From positions 1 to 64,000 of the forward strand of contig DASWMJ010000096.1 of NCBI GenBank assembly GCA_036399775.1: a stretch of 64,000 nt of DNA, in the 5' to 3' direction. The notes under the pieces were generated by a model that did not search any database, was not told the origin of the DNA, and worked only from the letters and a program-made list of their open reading frames with translations. Source of the stretch: JADMIH01 sp036399775 (lineage in GTDB: Bacteria; Chloroflexota; Chloroflexia; QHBQ01; JADMIH01). Below, in pieces: positions 18,018 to 26,014 of the stretch; the stretch's first letter is position 1, and the number at the start of each line of letters is the position of its first letter. The translations under genes were made by a program, and so were the position numbers.

Positions 18018-19292
18018 TTAATCAGCCGGCAAAACGTGGTTCAGGACCTCCAACACACGATCTATTTGGTCCCTTGTGATTACCAGGGGAGGCTGGATTC
18101 GCACCACGTTGCCGTACACGCCTCCAACGCCTATCAACACGCCCTTCTTCAGGCACAAAGCTCTTACAGCTTCGGCTTTCGCCGGGGCGGGAGTTGAGCC
18201 GTCGTCGGAGACCAGCTCGACGCCTATCATAAGCCCCAATCCTCTCACATCCCCGATGATGGGGTGTCGCGCTTGTAGCACCTTAAGTTGCGCCATGATG
18301 TAGTCGCCGTCCTGCCGCGCCTTTGAGGAAAGGTCTTCACGCTGTAAGAACTCGATGGTCGCTATAGCGGCGGCACAGGAGACCGGGTTACCGCCAAATG
18401 TAGATAGGTGATCACCGGGTTGGAAGGCTGCGGCGATCTCATCCCGCGTAGTGAAAGCGCCCAACGGGAAGCCGTTGGCGATGCCCTTCGCGGTCACCAC
18501 GATGTCGGGTTCTACGCCGTAATGCTCGATACCGAACATCGCCCCTGTGCGCCCAAACCCGGTTTGTACTTCATCGGCAATGAATAGAATATCGTGCCTA
18601 TCGAGGATGCTCTTTATTGCTTTGAAGTAATCGGGCGGGGGGACGATGATCCCTCCTTCTCCCAGTACCGGCTCTGCTATAAAGGCCGCCACGTCGCCCG
18701 ACGTATGAAATCGTAGAGCGTCCTCCAACGCCTCGGCGCACTGCTCTACCAATTCGTTACAGCTTCTTGCCTGGGAGCGAAAAGCATAGGGGGCGGGGAT
18801 AAAAGCCACACCGGGGGCATAAGGTCCGCCCCGGCGCTTGCGGCCCGCGTTGCCGGTCACGCTGAGAGCGCCCCAGGTACGGCCATGGAAACTCATGGTG
18901 AGCGAAATGACCTCGGTTTTGCCGGTATAGAGCTTTGCCAGCTTTAGCGCGCCTTCAATCGCCTCCGCGCCACTGTTGGCGAAAAAACTCTTCTTCAGCC
19001 GCCCAGGCATTATTTGCGCCAGCTTCTCCGCGAGGTCCGCCGTTGGCCCGGCATGGTACACGTAGGAAGCGCAATGGATGAGCTTGTCCATCTGCGCTTT
19101 AGCCGCCGCGACCACTTCCGGGTTGCAGTGCCCGGCGTTTACCACCGATATCCCGGCAAAGCAATCAATGTATTCCTTACCGGCGCTGTCTGTTACCACT
19201 GATCCCAGCGCCTTTTCGATTACTATAGGTTGGACGGCTTTGACGAAGCTGGTGATTACGTATTGCTCGTACTTATCAATCGTGTCCATCAT
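18018..19292 (-). CDS. Class III PLP-dependent aminotransferase (beta-alanine/GABA/AGXT2-like)
   Basis: A 424-residue fold-type I aminotransferase. 'NSGAEAIEGALKLAKLYTGK' and 'FHGRTWGALSVTG' bind the cofactor, 'IADEVQTGFGRTG' carries the PLP-ring Asp, and the Schiff-base lysine is in 'VTAKGIANGFPLG' (about residue 268). The class moves amino groups from omega- or beta-amino acids to pyruvate or 2-oxoglutarate. It starts 9 bp after the P1-peptidase gene and lies in an operon with an mmsA-type dehydrogenase. This makes beta-alanine or 3-aminoisobutyrate the best-supported substrate, by context only. The exact donor cannot be read from sequence. Confidence 0.88.
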   Translation of the reverse strand: MMDTIDKYEQYVITSFVKAVQPIVIEKALGSVVTDSAGKEYIDCFAGISVVNAGHCNPEVVAAAKAQMDKLIHCASYVYHAGPTADLAEKLAQIMPGRLKKSFFANSGAEAIEGALKLAKLYTGKTEVISLTMSFHGRTWGALSVTGNAGRKRRGGPYAPGVAFIPAPYAFRSQARSCNELVEQCAEALEDALRFHTSGDVAAFIAEPVLGEGGIIVPPPDYFKAIKSILDRHDILFIADEVQTGFGRTGAMFGIEHYGVEPDIVVTAKGIANGFPLGAFTTRDEIAAAFQPGDHLSTFGGNPVSCAAAIATIEFLQREDLSSKARQDGDYIMAQLKVLQARHPIIGDVRGLGLMIGVELVSDDGSTPAPAKAEAVRALCLKKGVLIGVGGVYGNVVRIQPPLVITRDQIDRVLEVLNHVLPAD

Positions 19293-19301
19293 AAGTTCCT
19301 C

Positions 19302-20450
19302 TCACGTCTCGCGCTCACCTTCAGATAGCCTGTTGTACTTGCTCATTACTTCCACCAGCCTGCCGTGCGGGAGGCAGGCAACGCGGTGGTTGTCGCGCCC
19401 TACCATCGTCTCGGCGGCGACCAGGGCGTTGATGACCGTCTCCTCGGTGGCCTGCACCGTAGCCTCAAAGAGTGGGCTGATACTGTTATTGTCCAGCATC
19501 TCTATTTGGGCGGTCGGACCCTGGGTGGCACCCGGATTGGCGGTAGAAAAAGCGATAAAGATGTCGCCGGAGCTATTGCCCGCGATGCTGCCCGTCCTCG
19601 CCAGGCCCATGCCCGCCCTACGCGCCAGTCGCTTTAGCTGGTGGGGCAGCAGAGGCGCGTCCGTGGCGATGACGATAATGACCGAGCCTGTTTCCCCGGC
19701 TGCCGTGCTGCTCGCCGCCGGTCCGGGTAAGTCCTCCGTAATTTCCTTGCCCACCGGCACGCCCGCGACGAGGAGTTGGTGCCTGAGTCCAAAGTTGCAC
19801 TGAGCTAGCACGCCTACGGTGTAGCCGCCCATAGCGTCGCTCAGCTTTCTGGAAGCGGTGCCTATGCCCCCCTTGAACTGGTAGCATATCATACCCGTGC
19901 CACCACCCACGCTACCCTCTGCCACCTCTCCAGGCCGGGCGTTGTCCAACGCGGCGAAGACGTGCTCCGCTCTGACGTGCATACCGTTTATATCGTTCAG
20001 GTAGCCGTCGTAAGTCTCTCCGACCACAGGCAGCGACCAGAACGCGCCCTCGAAGTTGTTCAGCCTAAGCTCCCGCTGGGTCTCTATCTGCCAGGCTATC
20101 ACGGAGTCCCGGACCACGCCTACGCTGTGAGTGTTCGTAATCATCACGGGACCTTCGAGGAAGCCCGACTCCTCTACCCAGGTAGTGCCGGTCATCTCCC
20201 CGTTGCCGTTGAGGGAAAACCACCCGGCGAAGACCGGCTCCAGGCTCGCTTTGCCTCGCGGCAGGATGGCCGTCACCCCTGTGCGGACAGGCCCTCGACC
20301 CACCCGTAGCTCGCCCTCGCCGGAGATGAGGGTTGTGTGCCCCACTTCCACGCCCTGCACGTCGGTGATAGCGTTCAGCAGGCCGGGCATGCCGTCGAAT
20401 GGGATGCCCAGGTCGCGGGCGCGCAGCTTACTCGCAGGCTCCGGTCGCAT
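19302..20450 (-). CDS. P1 family (DmpA/BapA-type) aminopeptidase
   Basis: A 382-residue member of the self-processing P1/S58 peptidases. The core reads 'GGTGMICYQFKGGIGTASR' and 'GNSSGDIFIAFSTAN'. In DmpA and BapA the chain cleaves itself before the Ser in such a motif, and that Ser becomes the N-terminal nucleophile. Members cleave N-terminal D-Ala, L-Ala or beta-amino-acid residues. The start at 20450 is chosen because it follows the mmsA stop by 2 bp and begins the conserved region (RPEPASKLRARDLGIPFDG); a longer frame to 20570 would overlap mmsA. Neighbouring aminotransferase and MmsA-type genes suggest it releases beta-alanine or a similar residue from peptides. Confidence 0.87.
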   Translation of the reverse strand: MRPEPASKLRARDLGIPFDGMPGLLNAITDVQGVEVGHTTLISGEGELRVGRGPVRTGVTAILPRGKASLEPVFAGWFSLNGNGEMTGTTWVEESGFLEGPVMITNTHSVGVVRDSVIAWQIETQRELRLNNFEGAFWSLPVVGETYDGYLNDINGMHVRAEHVFAALDNARPGEVAEGSVGGGTGMICYQFKGGIGTASRKLSDAMGGYTVGVLAQCNFGLRHQLLVAGVPVGKEITEDLPGPAASSTAAGETGSVIIVIATDAPLLPHQLKRLARRAGMGLARTGSIAGNSSGDIFIAFSTANPGATQGPTAQIEMLDNNSISPLFEATVQATEETVINALVAAETMVGRDNHRVACLPHGRLVEVMSKYNRLSEGERET

Positions 20451-20452
20451 CT

Positions 20453-21928
20453 CTAAAACTTCCTGGACCACTCGCTCGGCCAGCGCTCTATGACCACCTT
20501 CTTTTCGGTGTAGAACTCTACCGCATCGCGCCCCTGCCCGTGCAACACGCCCAGGAAGCTGTCTTTCCACCCACTGAAAGGGAAGTAAGCCATCGGAGCG
20601 GCCACGCCTATATTGACGCCGATGTTACCGGCAGGGACCTCGTAGCGGAACTTGCGTGCGGCGGCTCCGCTACGTGTGAAGATCGAAGCCGCATTGCCGT
20701 AAGGGCTGCGGGCCAGGATGCCTATAGCTTCGTCCACCGTCTCTGCGTGGACCAGGCTGAGGACAGGTCCAAAGATTTCCGTTCTCGATAGCTCTCCATC
20801 CGGCTGCACGCCGTCCAACAGGGTCGGCTTGATAAAGCTGCCGCCTCCGTATCCCGGAATGTCGGGGCTTCGGCCATCGAGCAGCAGGTGAGCGCCTTCG
20901 GTTGCACTCCTGGCTATCAGGCCCTCGATGCGGGACTTGCTCTCAGCCGTGATTACAGGCCCCATTTGCACCCCTTCTTCGAGGCCGTAGCCTACCTTGA
21001 GCGAAGCGGCCACATCCGCAATCGCGTCCCGGAAAGTATGCCGCGCTTCCCCCACCGTCACCGCCACCGACACCGCGAGGCAGCGTTGCCCGGCGCACCC
21101 GAAGGCGCTGTCACCGACTATTTGCGTCGCCATCTCAAGATCGGCGTCCGGCAAGATGACGGCGTGGTTCTTGGCCCCGCCCTGACACTGTACCCGCTTG
21201 CCCTGCTCCGCACCGCGCGCGTAAATGTACCTGGCTACCGGAGAAGAGCCAACAAAGCTGATAGCACGCACCTGGGGGTGATCGAGGAGCGCATCTACCG
21301 CCCTCTTCGCGCCGTTGACCAGGCCCACCACGCCGGGTGGCAGGCCTGTCTGCTCGACCAATTCGAATATGCGCCTGATAGCCAGGGGGACTCTCTCCGA
21401 CGGTTTCAGGATGAAGGTGTTTCCGCAGGAGATAGCATAGGGTAAGAACCAGAGTGGAATCATCACGGGGAAATTGAAGGGCGTGATAGCCGCGACCACG
21501 CCTAGAGGCTGGCGGATCATGAACTCGTCTATGCCGGAGGCTACATCCTCCAGGTTGTAGCCCTGCATGAGCGTGGGGATTCCGCAGGCTACTTCGACGT
21601 TCTCTATCCCTCGGCGCAACTCGGCGCGAGACTCCACCAGCGTCTTGCCGTTTTCTATTGTGACAAGCTGGGCGATCTCTTCAAAATGGTCCTCAAGCAA
21701 ACCTTTCAGCCTGAAGAGGTACTGGATTCGCTCTTCGGGCGGCGTGCGCCGCCACCGGGGGAAAGCCTCCACAGCCGCCTGCACGGCAGAGGCGACATCG
21801 GCCTCACCGGACATGGGGACCTGCGCGATCTGCTCGCCCGTCGCCGGATTGACTACATCCACGTATTCACCGCCGGTCCGACACCAATGGCCATTGACGT
21901 AGTTAGAGAGTTGGCGGGTTGCAGGCAT
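20453..21928 (-). CDS. mmsA: Methylmalonate/malonate-semialdehyde dehydrogenase (CoA-acylating)
   Basis: A 491-residue aldehyde dehydrogenase of the MmsA branch, which turns malonate semialdehyde or methylmalonate semialdehyde plus CoA and NAD into acetyl- or propionyl-CoA and CO2. Visible are 'ITPFNFPVMIPLWFLPYAI', the Rossmann-region 'FVGSSPVARYIYARG' and the catalytic cysteine in 'FGCAGQRCLAVSVAV' (about residue 282), a context typical for MmsA. The ATG at 21928 follows GGGAG with good spacing; a longer frame to 21967 lacks this. It is the first gene of a three-gene operon with the peptidase and aminotransferase. Confidence 0.92.
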   Translation of the reverse strand: MPATRQLSNYVNGHWCRTGGEYVDVVNPATGEQIAQVPMSGEADVASAVQAAVEAFPRWRRTPPEERIQYLFRLKGLLEDHFEEIAQLVTIENGKTLVESRAELRRGIENVEVACGIPTLMQGYNLEDVASGIDEFMIRQPLGVVAAITPFNFPVMIPLWFLPYAISCGNTFILKPSERVPLAIRRIFELVEQTGLPPGVVGLVNGAKRAVDALLDHPQVRAISFVGSSPVARYIYARGAEQGKRVQCQGGAKNHAVILPDADLEMATQIVGDSAFGCAGQRCLAVSVAVTVGEARHTFRDAIADVAASLKVGYGLEEGVQMGPVITAESKSRIEGLIARSATEGAHLLLDGRSPDIPGYGGGSFIKPTLLDGVQPDGELSRTEIFGPVLSLVHAETVDEAIGILARSPYGNAASIFTRSGAAARKFRYEVPAGNIGVNIGVAAPMAYFPFSGWKDSFLGVLHGQGRDAVEFYTEKKVVIERWPSEWSRKF

Positions 21929-22022
21929 GGCTTTTATCTCCCAGGGGTAACTATAAATGTTATGCATTATTCTATTTTACCCTACTTCCATCCAATTGTA
22001 ACCGCCGCATCTGGGCTATCCA

Positions 22023-22172
22023 GGGCCGTGCCAAAGTCGCGCCTCCTGCCTGTAAAGCCTAAACGAGCAGAGGTTGTCTTTGTACGAAAATAGGTGGCTT
22101 CGCCACCTATTTTCGTACAAAGACAACCTCTTTTTCTAGTGTTAAGGCGTTTTGGCGACTTTGACACAGCCC
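22023..22172. mobile_element. MITE-like element, copy 1
   Basis: A 150-bp element with 18-bp terminal inverted repeats (22023-22040 and 22155-22172; consensus GGGCTGTGTCAAAGTCGC, 16 of 18 matched). At the centre a perfect 28-bp stem (22071-22098 with 22102-22129) closes on a TTC loop. It has no ORF. A second copy in the opposite orientation lies at 38406-38562, and the two share the segment CTAGTGTTAAGGCGTTTTGG next to one end. I could not define a target-site duplication. Confidence 0.8.
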
Positions 22173-22255
22173 TATGACCTATCGTCCTACCGTTCACGCG
22201 TAAAAGTGAAGGGTTGACCCAGGGAATAGCCCCGAACCGATTAGCTTTACGAGCA

Positions 22256-22285
22256 TTGACGAGAAAGAGGGGGGTGCTGTAAAAA
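22256..22285 (+). promoter_or_regulatory. Candidate promoter of the sugar dehydrogenase gene
   Basis: TTGACG (22256-22261) and TAAAAA (22280-22285) with an 18-bp spacer lie about 100 bp before the ATG at 22388. Tentative. Confidence 0.3.
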
Positions 22286-22387
22286 GCATCATGAGTGAGC
22301 GGCGTGGGCCGGCCAACCCTGTCCCGGTCGCTCCTCGACATGTCAGAGAAGACCCGGCAAGAGAAGTGACAGAGGAGAACCATTCAC

Positions 22388-24172
22388 ATGGGAATCAGAC
22401 ACACCAACAGGAGCAGACACCGCTTTCGAGGGTACATGCTCGCAGCCGCGATGAGCTTTGCGTTGGCTGGCGGCACGGTGCCGACCCCGCCGACCTACAC
22501 AACACACCTGCCTGTTGCACAGGCCGCGCCTGTGGCATTTCAGGCAGCCGACATCACCCCACAGACCCTTATTACCGGGCTGGATACGCCCTGGGCGCTG
22601 GATTTCGCCTCCGACGGGCGCATCTTTATCAACGAGAGGCCGGGGCAGATAAGGGTGGTCGAGAATGGCCGCCTGCTTCCCGATCCCTGGCTCAAGATTG
22701 ATAGGGTGGTCGAGCAGGGAGAGTCGGGCCTGCTGGGTATCGCGCTCGATCCAGACTTCAAGAGCAACGGCTTCTTGTACGTCGCATATACCTATGCCAC
22801 CGGGCAAAGACCCTACGTGAACAGGCTATCGCGCTTCCATGAGAACCCCCAGACCAGGCGGGGCGGCGAGGAGAAGGTGCTGCTTGATGACATCACGGGC
22901 GCGATAAACCACAACGGCGGGGTGGTGCGCTTCGGGCCGGACGGCAAGCTCTACTGGGGGATGGGCGAGCACTTCGAGGGGTCGCTGGCGCAGGACCGTA
23001 GCAACCTCAACGGGAAGATACTCAGGCTCAACCCCGACGAGAGCATTCCGTCCGACAACCCCTTCCCCAACTCCTATATCTGGTCCTACGGCCACCGAAA
23101 TCCGCAGGGGTTGGCATGGCAGCCGGGGACCAACAACCTGTTCGCCACCGAGCATGGGCCGTCGGGGGAGCACGGGTGCTGCAACGACGAGGTGAACCTG
23201 GTAGAGAAGGGGAAGAACTACGGCTGGCCCACGATAGTCGGCGACCAGCAGCGCGACGGCATGATAACGCCTCTCATCAATAGCGGGGACAACGGCACCT
23301 GGGCACCCTCCGGCATGACCTTCGTGAGCGCGGGTCCCTGGAAAGGCTCGCTGGTGTTCGGAGGGCTGAGGGGGCAGGCTCTCTATCGCGCCCTGATAGA
23401 CCCCAACGACCCGCGCAAGATAACCGGGTTGGAGTCGTACTTCAAGGGGGAGTTCGGGCGCATCCGTAACGTATACGAGTCGCCGGAGAAAGACGGCAAC
23501 CTCATCATCCTCACCAGCAACCGCGATGGGCGCGGAGACCCGGCGGCAGACGACGACAAGATGATAAAGCTGACCTTCAAGGGGACCGGTCCCGGCGCGC
23601 CGGACATCCCCGGCTCGGCGAGCCAGGCCTTCCCGGAGACGGGTAAGGCCGTGAAGGGCATCTTCCTCGACTACTGGCGGAGCAACGGCGGCCTCCCGCA
23701 ACAGGGGTTTCCCGTCTCGGAACTGATGAACGAAAAGAGCGACCTGGACGGCAAGACATACGTGGTGCAATACTTCGAGCGTGCCGTGTTCGAGTACCAC
23801 CCTGAGCAGACCGACCCCAAATTCCAGGTGCTTCTCTCGCAGTTGGGCACCTTCCAGTACAAGAAGAAATATCCGAACGGCGCGCCCAACCAGCAGCCAA
23901 GCGCCGCCAACCCGCGCAAGTTCGACGAGACCGGCAAGACGCTGGGCGGTAAGTTCCGTGAGTACTGGGAGAAGAACGGCGGGTTGGCCCAGCAAGGGCT
24001 GCCGATCTCCGACGAGTTCGTGGAGAAGAGCGACCTCAACGGCAAAGAATACCTGGTGCAATACTTTGAGCGTGCCGTGATGGAGTACCACCCTGAGAAC
24101 CAGCCTCCATACGACGTGCTACTCTCTCAGTTAGGCACCTTCCAGTACAAGGAGAAATACGGGAACAGATAG
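22388..24172 (+). CDS. Secreted PQQ-type sugar (glucose/sorbosone) dehydrogenase with C-terminal repeat module
   Basis: A 594-residue exported protein. A signal segment (about 17-45) is followed by a six-bladed GSDH propeller (about 50-400): 'GLDTPWALDFASDGRIFINERPG', 'NHNGGVVRFGPDGKLYWGMG', 'SYGHRNPQGLAWQPG', 'TEHGPSGEHGCCNDEVNLV' and 'NYGWP'. The family oxidises sugars with PQQ or acts as a related aldose dehydrogenase. Two copies of a repeat of about 85 residues follow (about 410-490 and 500-592), each with 'YW..NGGL.QQG.PIS.E' and 'YFERAV.EYHPE', a module of the sort seen on Chloroflexota exported proteins and of unknown function. A related module occurs in the GerMN protein at 57419-58894. 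AGAGGAG precedes the ATG. Confidence 0.88.
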   Translation: MGIRHTNRSRHRFRGYMLAAAMSFALAGGTVPTPPTYTTHLPVAQAAPVAFQAADITPQTLITGLDTPWALDFASDGRIFINERPGQIRVVENGRLLPDPWLKIDRVVEQGESGLLGIALDPDFKSNGFLYVAYTYATGQRPYVNRLSRFHENPQTRRGGEEKVLLDDITGAINHNGGVVRFGPDGKLYWGMGEHFEGSLAQDRSNLNGKILRLNPDESIPSDNPFPNSYIWSYGHRNPQGLAWQPGTNNLFATEHGPSGEHGCCNDEVNLVEKGKNYGWPTIVGDQQRDGMITPLINSGDNGTWAPSGMTFVSAGPWKGSLVFGGLRGQALYRALIDPNDPRKITGLESYFKGEFGRIRNVYESPEKDGNLIILTSNRDGRGDPAADDDKMIKLTFKGTGPGAPDIPGSASQAFPETGKAVKGIFLDYWRSNGGLPQQGFPVSELMNEKSDLDGKTYVVQYFERAVFEYHPEQTDPKFQVLLSQLGTFQYKKKYPNGAPNQQPSAANPRKFDETGKTLGGKFREYWEKNGGLAQQGLPISDEFVEKSDLNGKEYLVQYFERAVMEYHPENQPPYDVLLSQLGTFQYKEKYGNR

Positions 24173-24176
24173 GCTG

Positions 24177-24959
24177 ATGAGTTCCCCTATCAACGCCGGT
24201 GTGCGCCTGGCCACTTATAACCTGGGGCAGGGTGGGCCGCGCGATCCTGCCCTATGGGAGCGTGTGTTCTCGGTTTTAGCACCGGACCTGCTGTTCGTGC
24301 AGGAGTCTCGCGATCCGGTGCATTCATGGCTCCCGGCGCTACCGAATATGCGCCGGGAGGCCTGGCTCTGGGCGGCGACCCCTGCCGGACGGTGGGGCAG
24401 CGGATTGTGGGTGCGCGACGGACGCCTGACGCCACTGGCTGTGCCGGAACCTTTCGCTGGCAGGGTGGCGGCAGCGGTGGTAGAGGGAAGGGCGTGGCCC
24501 GGCAGCGGCATGTCACCGGTTGTGGCGCTCAGCATCCACGCCCCAACGCGCAAGGGCAGTTCTTACGTAAAAGAGGTGGGGTTTATCCTGGATTTCGCCG
24601 GTGCGGTGTCTGACGGGTGCCCCTTGATCCTGGCGGGAGACTTCAACGTGGCCGTGGGGCTACGCCAGCCTGGGCAGCGTCCTACAGTTACGCGAGGCGA
24701 GAGGGCGTTGCTGCAACGGTTGCGTGAGGAGTTTGGCCTGGTACCGTGCTGGCAGACAGCGCACCCAGGTGAGGCGCTCGCCCGCACACTGCGGTGGATG
24801 CGCCGGAGCGACTCGCTGCCCTACCACTGTGACGGCATATTTGTGCCCGCCACCTGGGCGCCTGCGCTCCGGGGTTGTGAGGTGCTGGAGGGGGAGGAGT
24901 GGTGGGCGCTCAGCGATCATAATCCGGTTGTGGCGACCCTTGCCGCCGGTCCTCCTTGA
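24177..24959 (+). CDS. Endonuclease/exonuclease/phosphatase (EEP) family protein
   Basis: A 260-residue EEP-fold protein: 'RLATYNLGQGG' at the N-terminus, metal-ligand Glu in 'LLFVQESRD', 'ILAGDFNVAV' in the middle and the C-terminal 'LSDHNPVVATL'. These make up the conserved Asn/Glu/Asp-x-Asn/Asp-His set of Mg-dependent phosphodiesterases. The substrate (DNA, RNA, lipid or nucleotide) cannot be told. No signal peptide is seen. It starts 4 bp after the sugar dehydrogenase stop and is probably cotranscribed, though a functional link is not obvious. Confidence 0.85.
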   Translation: MSSPINAGVRLATYNLGQGGPRDPALWERVFSVLAPDLLFVQESRDPVHSWLPALPNMRREAWLWAATPAGRWGSGLWVRDGRLTPLAVPEPFAGRVAAAVVEGRAWPGSGMSPVVALSIHAPTRKGSSYVKEVGFILDFAGAVSDGCPLILAGDFNVAVGLRQPGQRPTVTRGERALLQRLREEFGLVPCWQTAHPGEALARTLRWMRRSDSLPYHCDGIFVPATWAPALRGCEVLEGEEWWALSDHNPVVATLAAGPP

Positions 24960-25219
24960 GATGCGAGGTCTGAGATGCCATGCCCAACCGGCATGTTGCA
25001 TTCTCGCGCGCAGCGTGCAGGAGGACGGCTCCTGGCGAGTGGACGAAACGCACATAAAGGCGGTCGAAATGAAGCGTATATATGTCTAACTCTCTTCTTG
25101 ATTGCCTCTCCTGGACGACTTTCACATAGTCCTAATCGATTAGTGGATTCTCTTTTACTCAACCAGCAAAACTGCTATCATGGAATTATTGTTACTTAGC
25201 CCCCAGGAGAAGCATCACT

Positions 25220-25924
25220 ATGACAAATCGAGATCATCACACCTCTGAGCCAGCCGGATACTCACTCTGGTTCCTGATCGTAACAGGCATTTTTATCACG
25301 TGCTTAATAGTTGCAAACATAACCGCAGTCAAGCTTGTTTCTGCGTTCGGGCAAGTGTTGACCGCGGGCATAGTTATCTTCCCAATCAGCTATATCTTTG
25401 GGGATGTGCTGACAGAAGTGTATGGGTACCGGCAGGCCAGGAGGGTAATCTGGCTTGGTTTCTTGTGCAACCTGCTCGCGGTGATAGCAATATGGATCGG
25501 CCAAATTCTACCTGCCGCATCCTTTTGGGACGGGCAATCCGCATATGAGCGCATCCTGGGGTATGCGCCGCGCCTGCTAGTCGCATCGTTCCTTGCTTAC
25601 CTGGTTGGTGAATTCGCAAATTCGTTTGTATTGGCCAAGCTCAAAATTGCGACCAATGGCCGGTGGCTCTGGACACGTACCATTAGCTCTACTATTGTAG
25701 GCCAGGGTCTCGATTCCTTGATATTCGTGACCTTTGCCTTTGTGGGGACTATACCATTCGATGGCCTGGCGTCGGCAATAATAACTCAGTGGATAGTTAA
25801 GTCGCTCTACGAGACTGCGGCGACACCTCTGACGTACCTCGTAGTAACGTTCCTCAAGCGCAAAGAAGGATTGGATGTTTATGATAGCGAAACACACTTC
25901 AGTCCATTTCTGATTACTGATTAG
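25220..25924 (+). CDS. yhhQ: Queuosine precursor transporter (YhhQ/VUT family)
   Basis: A 234-residue membrane protein with about six helices. It carries the family signature 'LIVANITAVKLVSAFGQVLTAGIVIFPISYIFGDVLTEVYGYRQARRVIW' region near residues 28-77. YhhQ proteins import the 7-deazaguanine bases preQ0 and/or preQ1. AGGAGA precedes the ATG. It lies about 90 bp upstream of the helicase gene on the same strand. The GC content falls here relative to the genes to its left, and it is adjacent to a DpdA-type transglycosylase. I therefore read it as the salvage component of the 7-deazaguanine island; housekeeping queuosine salvage is the alternative. No preQ1 riboswitch was recognised in the 260-bp leader. 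Confidence 0.92.
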   Translation: MTNRDHHTSEPAGYSLWFLIVTGIFITCLIVANITAVKLVSAFGQVLTAGIVIFPISYIFGDVLTEVYGYRQARRVIWLGFLCNLLAVIAIWIGQILPAASFWDGQSAYERILGYAPRLLVASFLAYLVGEFANSFVLAKLKIATNGRWLWTRTISSTIVGQGLDSLIFVTFAFVGTIPFDGLASAIITQWIVKSLYETAATPLTYLVVTFLKRKEGLDVYDSETHFSPFLITD

Positions 25925-26014
25925 AGATACAGAATGTTTGGTGCAAGGCGAAGAAGGTAGACCTACCACGATAATCGCGGCAGATATTCGATCGCAGCTA
26001 TGGGAGGGCTTGCA

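Noticed and set aside
22826..24091. A 421-codon minus-strand ORF opposite the sugar dehydrogenase
   Set aside because: The opposite strand encodes a complete, recognisable enzyme; this frame is its shadow.
25114..25132. A third MITE terminus (GGACTATGTGAAAGTCG on the minus strand)
   Set aside because: It resembles the MITE ends, but no second terminus or central stem is found, so it may be chance or a relic.
24960..25219. A preQ1 riboswitch upstream of yhhQ
   Set aside because: I looked for the short pseudoknot pattern with an A-rich tail and did not find it. No supported structure.
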